Positions 61,475 through 64,000 of a DNA stretch of 64,000 nt are shown piece by piece. The translations under genes and the position numbers were made by a program. The notes beneath the pieces are model-generated. The model saw only the letters and a program-made list of their open reading frames with translations, was not told the DNA's origin and did no database searches. Origin of the DNA: DATFVJ01 sp963727015. GTDB lineage: Bacteria; Actinomycetota; Actinomycetes; Streptosporangiales; Streptosporangiaceae. Positions within the stretch are counted from its first letter, which is position 1; each line of letters begins with the position of its first letter. The stretch spans positions 124,001 through 188,000 of the forward strand of contig CAVSEV010000007.1 in NCBI GenBank assembly GCA_963727015.1, read 5' to 3'.

Positions 61475-62806
61475 CTATGCGGTCCATGCGACGGCGAGCC
61501 GCTTGACCCCCCGCTGGAAGCTCGAGCGCAGGTAGGAAGGCTCGCCCGCGTAGCCGAGCGAGGACGTGCGGGTCAGCACCTCGTCGAACAACGCGCGCAT
61601 CTGGATGCGGGCGAGGTGAGCGCCGAGGCAGAAGTGCGGGCCGTGGCCGAACGCCAGGTGCGGATTGGGCTGGCGGCGGATGTCGAAGCGGTCAGCGTCG
61701 CGGAAGACATCCTCGTCACGGTTGGCCGAAGTGAACGAGACGACAACCTTGTCACCTTCGCGGATGCGCTGCCCGCCGAGCTCCAGGTCGGCGGTTGCCG
61801 TACGGCGGAACGTCATTACCGGCGTCCACCAGCGCAGCATCTCCTCGACCGCCGCAGGCAGCAGAGCGGGATCGGCGCGCAGCTCGTCCTGCGCCGCCGG
61901 GTGCTCGAGCAGCGCGATGCACGCGCCGGGCAGGCCGTTGCGCAGGGTCTCGTTGCCCGCGACGGCGAACAGCCAGAACATGTTCTCGAACTCCTCCACC
62001 GATACCCGGCCGCCGTCGTCGTCGACCTGCGCGAGGAGGATCGACATGACGTCATCACCGGGGCGGCGCCGCTTGGTTTCCGCAAGCAGGTGGGCGTAAG
62101 CATAGAGGTCGGGCATGCCCTCGCGGGTGCGGGGGTCGGGCAGGCGGCCGCCTGCGTCCGGCGCCGGCCGCAGCGACAACGCCTCCCTGGCCATCGCGGT
62201 GCCAGCGGACGGGTCGAACTCGGCCGACGAGGCGTAGTCGGGGTCCTGGTAGCCGATAACCCGGTTGGACCAGTCGAACAGCAGCCAGCGGTCCTGGTCC
62301 GGCACGCCAAGGACATCTGCCAGGGTGAGCAGCGGCAGGTCGGCGGCCAGGTCCTTGGCGAAGTCGCACTCGCCCCGTTCGCCGGTAAGGACACGATCGC
62401 AGATCGCACGCGCGTGCCCGCGGATGCGGTGGTCGAGCTGGGCCACCGCGCGCGGGGTGAACGACCGGCCGAGCAGCCGCCGCAGCCGTGCGTGCTCCGG
62501 CGGATCCATGTTCAGCATCATCCGGCGGACATAGGCGAGGGCCTGGGGTGTGGCCGGGTCGCGCGTTTGCGTCGCGCCGAGCCAGGAAGAAAACAGCCGC
62601 GGCCGCCGCAGCACCGACTCGACGTCGGCGTGCCGGAGCACGAGCCAGAAGCCTGGCCCTCCCGGCCAGCCGAGAACGGGAATCTCGTCCACCCAGGCGA
62701 CGCGCCTGTGCCGCCGGAGCCGGGCGAGAGCGTCGAAGGGCACCCCGCCGACATAGGTCACCGGGTCGAACACGACTTCGGTGTCGGGCCGGGGCACCGC
62801 CGTCAC
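61475..62806 (-). CDS. Cytochrome P450
   Basis: The 443-residue P450 has the I-helix oxygen-activation motif AVAGNETLRNG, the K-helix ExxR (EEMLRW) and the heme-binding loop FGHGPHFCLGAHLAR with the axial Cys. The MLNMDPPEHARLRRL segment is the C-helix heme-propionate region. The GNE form of the I-helix and overall pattern resemble bacterial steroid/fatty acid CYP families (CYP125/124-like), but the family number cannot be set here. A GTG start overlaps the stop of a 59-residue ORF. Confidence 0.92.
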   Translation of the reverse strand: MTAVPRPDTEVVFDPVTYVGGVPFDALARLRRHRRVAWVDEIPVLGWPGGPGFWLVLRHADVESVLRRPRLFSSWLGATQTRDPATPQALAYVRRMMLNMDPPEHARLRRLLGRSFTPRAVAQLDHRIRGHARAICDRVLTGERGECDFAKDLAADLPLLTLADVLGVPDQDRWLLFDWSNRVIGYQDPDYASSAEFDPSAGTAMAREALSLRPAPDAGGRLPDPRTREGMPDLYAYAHLLAETKRRRPGDDVMSILLAQVDDDGGRVSVEEFENMFWLFAVAGNETLRNGLPGACIALLEHPAAQDELRADPALLPAAVEEMLRWWTPVMTFRRTATADLELGGQRIREGDKVVVSFTSANRDEDVFRDADRFDIRRQPNPHLAFGHGPHFCLGAHLARIQMRALFDEVLTRTSSLGYAGEPSYLRSSFQRGVKRLAVAWTA

Positions 62807-62982
62807 ACCCGCCCCAGGAACTCCTCGATGGACGTCGCGGCCGCCACCGCCGTCTCGGCCATCGGGAGGCGCCCGGCGCTCGAGAACATCTCAAGCCCGG
62901 CGTCCGGATGGAATGCCAGCCACGCCTGTAGCGCGAGGACGTGATGGTCCCCCGGCCCAACCGTCACATGTGAGCTGGCCAC
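62803..62982 (-). CDS. Small hypothetical protein coupled to the P450
   Basis: A GTG at 62982 (GGAGG 6 bases upstream) opens a 59-residue frame: ASSHVTVGPGDHHVLALQAW, then AFHPDAGLEMFSS and ATSIEEFLGRV. Its TGA overlaps the P450 GTG in GTGA. It is soluble, His-rich at the N-terminus and predicted helical. No family is recognised. Good ribosome binding site and coupling support a real gene. Confidence 0.6.
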   Translation of the reverse strand: MASSHVTVGPGDHHVLALQAWLAFHPDAGLEMFSSAGRLPMAETAVAAATSIEEFLGRV

Positions 62983-63112
62983 ACCGACCTCCGCCTACCG
63001 CTTTGTCCCGCCTGCTGCAGACTCTAACGTTCGATCCCCGCCCGGCGGGACGGGTCAGTAACCAACTTCACGACAGCCCTCGGGCAACATTGGTCTACTT
63101 TGCTGGCTGGAA

Positions 63113-63391
63113 ATGAGCTGGGGGGTCACCAAGCAGGCGGCCAGTCAGCTGATCGACACGCTGGTCATCCGGGGCTACCTGGAGCGCGAGGTCAATCCCG
63201 GTGATCGTCGCCGGATGTCGATCGCGCTCACCTACCGGGGCCGGGCCGCCGCCACCGCGGTCCGGGCCGGCGTGGAGGTAGTGGACGCCGAACTCGCCCG
63301 GCTGCTTTCGCCGGCCGATCTGGCCGGCTTGCGGGCCGGCCTCGCCGCACTGGCAGAGATCAAAGAAAGGGGGGAGGAGGAAGGATCATGA
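63113..63391 (+). CDS. MarR-like regulator, N-terminally truncated
   Basis: The 92-residue product begins at the recognition helix of a MarR winged helix (VTKQAASQLIDTLVIRGYLER), followed by the wing DRRRMSIALTYRG and a C-terminal dimerisation helix. The usual first two helices (about 50 residues) are missing. Sequence upstream of 63113 does not encode them in any frame I could see. It may be a decayed gene or a genuine short form. Confidence 0.65.
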   Translation: MSWGVTKQAASQLIDTLVIRGYLEREVNPGDRRRMSIALTYRGRAAATAVRAGVEVVDAELARLLSPADLAGLRAGLAALAEIKERGEEEGS

Positions 63392-63414
63392 GCTCACCCA
63401 GCCGCTCAACCGGT

Positions 63415-64000
63415 TCAAGCCCGATCCCGCCCGTCAAGTGCGGTGCCTGCCGGTCGGCTAGCACGCCGTGTCCCCGGGCCCGGTGCGATGCCCCTGAGGA
63501 TCGTTTCGGCGAGGCGCCCGGCGAGGCCCGGCGGCGTGGTGATGGGGCTTCCAGGCGGGCTGAACAGGACCCGTGGCATGACCTGGCCGTGGATCGCACC
63601 GATGATCAGCTTCGAGGTCGCGTCGATGTCGGCGGCCGCGTCGATGCGGCCGAGTCGTTGTTCGGCGCGTAGATAGGCCGTGAGGAACTCCGGGAGGCTG
63701 CGTGGCCCCGCGCCGCCCGGGCTGTCGTCCCGGGCAGCCTGCTGGTCCGCGTTCTCGTTGTCTGGCGGGCCCGCGCCGAACGCCGAATCGCCGCCGGCCA
63801 TCGTGTGGAAGCGCCTGAGGACCTGCGGTTGTGACAGGAGCCCGGCGAAGGCGGGCTCGACCCGCACGAGTACGGCGAGGCCGCCGTCGATGAACAGCCG
63901 CAGGTTCCCGGCCACGGTGCCGGTCCCTGCGGGCGGCAACCGCGGCGCATCGGCCATGACGGTGCCGACGTGGGCTAGCAGGGCGTGGGCGAGCAGGTCC
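63415..64000 (-). CDS. TetR-family regulator, C-terminal domain (partial)
   Basis: The minus frame is open to the right edge. From the edge it reads DLLAHALLAHVGTVMADAPRL, then RVEPAFAGLLSQPQVLRRF, a helical ligand-binding domain of TetR type, then IDATSKLIIGAIHGQVMPRVLF, the conserved C-terminal helix. The DNA-binding N-terminus lies outside the window. It points toward the MarR-like gene and the P450. Confidence 0.7.
   Translation of the reverse strand, partial: DLLAHALLAHVGTVMADAPRLPPAGTGTVAGNLRLFIDGGLAVLVRVEPAFAGLLSQPQVLRRFHTMAGGDSAFGAGPPDNENADQQAARDDSPGGAGPRSLPEFLTAYLRAEQRLGRIDAAADIDATSKLIIGAIHGQVMPRVLFSPPGSPITTPPGLAGRLAETILRGIAPGPGTRRASRPAGTALDGRDRA

Overview
The window is a high-GC, gene-dense stretch of actinobacterial chromosome. 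It carries a SigK/RskA sigma/anti-sigma pair, a DUF3040 protein, an SCO6745-type protein, a family 1 encapsulin with DyP peroxidase, a LigD polymerase domain, a DUF11 surface protein and many GTG starts with 4-bp GTGA/ATGA gene overlaps. Genus cannot be fixed from the sequence. No rRNA, tRNA, CRISPR array or intact prophage was seen.

Layout. 1-2430 is the N-terminal part of a secreted choice-of-anchor A / DUF11-repeat adhesin that runs off the left edge. 3125-8751 holds a small membrane protein, a coupled pair of acyl-CoA dehydrogenases, a cysteine dioxygenase-rhodanese pair and a TauD-type dioxygenase (organosulfur metabolism). 9431-12742 is a cell-surface module: a Pro/Ala-rich secreted protein, a DUF916-like membrane-anchored protein and a DUF11 protein. 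12875-15545 is a Tat-exported GH2 beta-galactosidase-like enzyme. 15798-18006 is a fasciclin lipoprotein divergent from sigK-rskA, the arrangement known for MPT70/MPT83. 18330-25176 holds a resolvase-like protein, a two-component system, a DksA/TraR zinc finger protein, and a DedA-TerC-small-peptide operon. 25358-28872 has a zinc ribbon, a photolyase and a SulP transporter. 29095-33750 has a second copy of the surface module and two YVTN beta-propeller proteins. 34205-38308 is a polyamine-type ABC transporter operon. 38425-42179 has DUF488, Nudix and the threonine-degradation pair tdh-kbl. 42231-44131 is the DyP-encapsulin operon. 44392-53778 includes pirin, small membrane and secreted proteins, a dehydrogenase, a phospholipase C-like phosphoesterase, an FAD oxidoreductase, an SCO6745-family protein and RidA. 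53843-64000 has a carboxylesterase, ferritin-like protein, LigD polymerase, TMEM175-like channel, aldo/keto reductase, MOSC-ferredoxin reductase fusion, a P450 with a coupled 59-residue ORF, a truncated MarR and a partial TetR.

Three window-wide patterns stand out. (1) Four separate genes for exported proteins (starts at 9528, 29193, 32126 and 33666) share a conserved block of about 85 bp directly upstream and related N-termini, so one 5' regulatory plus export cassette sits on at least two different mature architectures. (2) At least seven genes have clear single-base frame changes or in-frame stops while the rest of the protein stays recognisable in another frame. Either the assembly has indel errors or several genes are recently inactivated. 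(3) Short tandem-repeat arrays with 7-19 bp units fill many intergenic gaps and some coding tails, and two families of dispersed palindromes (67 bp and 38 bp, two copies each) lie near gene 3' ends.
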